Assembly: GCA_013397845.1 (NCBI GenBank)
Contig: VZTG01002916.1
Location: 1,425,019-1,489,018 of the forward strand
DNA from: Melanocharis versteri
Taxonomy: Eukaryota; Chordata; Aves; Passeriformes; Melanocharitidae
Direction of reading: 5' to 3'
DNA: 64,000 nucleotides
The notes beneath the pieces were generated by a model that searched no databases, was not told the DNA's origin, and saw only the letters and a list, made by a program, of their open reading frames with translations. Positions 62,040 to 64,000 of the stretch are shown here, piece after piece. Each line of letters starts with the position of its first letter. Position 1 is the first letter of the stretch. Position numbers and translations under genes: made by a program.

Positions 62040-64000
62040 TAAACAAAAGGAGGAAGGGAGAGCAAGATGGCAGCCTAGAGTTTGTTCAACTCTCGTAGAG
62101 GGAGCTGAAAATAATTTAACTTTTCTTCCATAAAAATGTGGAAACTGGTCTGAAACAGATATTTCCCCAGACTCTAATTAGAAAAGAATAAATGGAAGCA
62201 ATGATGGTCGTTGTTGAAAAGGCATGTTCTTATTGATAACAATATAATTTGTAGCTGCTTTCAAACTAAAGTATGCTTAAATGGCTAATTAGAACATCTA
62301 AACAAACAGTTTCAGAGTGAAAAGCCTTTCCTTCCTGTAGACACATTTCTCAGGGATATCTTTAATGCTGACTAGTCTTCAGGGAATTAATGTTTAAACA
62401 GATAGATAATTAGCGATCTGTCTAAATATTCCTGATTTTTGTTTTGCTTAGCTTCTGATTAGCTTTAATCCTTATCTTTGCTTCATGTCTGTATTTAATA
62501 CCCTGCAGAACTCTCATGAAATGCATTTCTAAATTGTATCTGTGCAAATACTGCTACATACCAAGTATAAGTAATTCACTGAATTTAGAACTACTTTCTT
62601 CAACTATGTTATCCTTTCAATATACACATTTAAATAACTGTGTTTTCACTTGTATAGTTTTTTTTTACTGAATAGCTTTTTATACAATTATGCATATTCT
62701 TATGCAAACATAAATGTGTACTTAGTTTTACCACTGGTTCTTCCATATCATCTGGTATTCTTATTCCCCATATTTTATTAGGCATCAGAAATTATAAAAA
62801 CAAAACACATATGAGAAATTAGACAGAACAAGACAATGCAACACAATTAGTTCAAAACAGACTACAAGTGGTAATATACTTCCTCAAACTATTTATAGTT
62901 TATATAAACAAAGTTGTTGCTTAGACTACTTATGTAATAAAACAACATATTTGTGAAAGCATAACTTTATATAAGCATATAAAATTATAAATTTATTGGA
63001 CTATTTATTTGTAGTGAATAAATACAGTTTCTCTGCTGCAGTACTTGGAGTGTAGCTCTTTATATCAAAAGAGCTGTGAAAATTGAACTAGAAATAAGTA
63101 TTTAAATAATTTGTTTTTCTCTAATTTTTGCTTTTTTCCTATATTCAGTTATTAACTGCACTGATGGTTTTGCTGGATGGGAGTATTCAAACAATTCAGT
63201 TTTAATCATCCAAATTCCCTTTAACATGATTAACAAAGGGGCTCACTGAACAGCCAGTGGTCCCTTCATGAACAGATGGCAGAAACTGATGCTGTTAGCA
63301 TCAGATCACCCATTAAACTCTGGTGAGACTGCAGGGGCTAATTCTGTATCCATCCCTGTAGAGTATTACTTCTCAATGCACTGATTTAACTATGCATGAG
63401 AAAACTGAAAGCAACTGCAGGAAAGGTTACTTCCCCCTCACACTTTGATCATTTGAGCTTCAGATATGCTAAAAGGCTGTGTCATCCATTGGTAGAAGTG
63501 AAGAATTCAGTCTGATCTAAGAACTTAAAAAGGTGAGCTGCACCTAACATTCTTTTAAAGGATTAAATAAATACATCATCATGCAGAGGAAAAAAGTGTT
63601 GTTATTGAATGGTATATTTCAACATAGTTGAGCTCCTCCACCTCTTTTCCAGTAGAAAAGACAGACTAGGGCCTTAATTGCAAAGATAAAATTGTGTTGT
63701 AGAGCCCACTGCCAAGGCCTGTGATTAGAAAATGAAATCATTGCTTGTTCACTTTTTCCAGACTATTTTATTATTATTTATGCATGGCTCTCTGCTTTGA
63801 GTTACATGTTTTCTCTCAATGACTATTTCTACAATGCAGAATGTGTAAAAACCTGCTGCCAGGGAACAGGTCCACAGTAAGTTAATCATGCACATTATAC
63901 TGCAGTTACACTATGACCCTATCTGCTTTTCCACCCCGTCAAAAGTGATTTAAATTTTCACCTTACATTTACCAGTAGTTGGGTTTGATTCCCTTGTGAA
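62040..64000. other. AT-rich sequence, nothing recognised
   Basis: No repeat family, convincing exon or RNA gene is seen. A donor-like AAAAG|GTGAGC lies at about 63530 after an acceptor-like gagcttcag, but all frames of the interval between are closed. Confidence 0.5.

Overview
The window reads as nuclear DNA of a bird. It is AT-rich, with a CpG-rich start, intron-like sequence throughout and no compact bacterial-style genes. Its recognisable interspersed repeats are avian: CR1 LINE fragments whose left edges carry the typical 'tcatagaat/tcacagaat' 3' tail, and three LTRs of the ERVL-like families common in neoavian and passerine genomes. One weak MIR-like relic is the only older repeat I recognise.

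Layout. Bases 1-250 are a TATA-less CpG island holding the 5' end of a plus-strand transcript. A short coding tip (ATG at 240, donor at 250) joins in phase to exon 2 (16852-16919), which encodes a hydrophobic segment followed by a basic stretch. Exon 2 joins in phase to exon 3 (17891-17982). Two later exons with very good acceptors both continue that frame and end in a stop: 31567-31651 (84-residue product) and 54539-54611 (80-residue product). The result is a model for a small single-pass membrane protein with possible alternative last exons. I do not recognise the protein. The exon 2/3 pair is the best supported part; exon 1 (weak donor) and the choice of last exon are uncertain.

The rest is intron or intergenic. 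The interval 250-16851 has scattered CpG-bearing, motif-dense patches (9.1-9.8 kb, 15.8-16.2 kb) and GC-richer islands near 10.6 and 12.2 kb that carry minus-strand exon-like signals. The interval 18-45 kb has three CR1 relics, a MIR-like relic and a long (CCTT)n tract. A 600-bp CR1 3' end lies at 45.35 kb and a roughly 340-bp hexanucleotide satellite at 52.05 kb. The interval 57.5-62.0 kb is a repeat cluster of three CR1 pieces and three LTRs, all minus strand, wrapped around two conserved-element-like stretches, one of which (59.83-60.18 kb) is dense in octamer (POU-type) sites. The last 2 kb are AT-rich with nothing recognisable.

All ten recognised CR1 and LTR pieces lie on the minus strand. 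This antisense bias fits a window transcribed from the plus strand, in line with the gene model. No tRNA, rRNA, snRNA, CRISPR array or intact mobile element was found.
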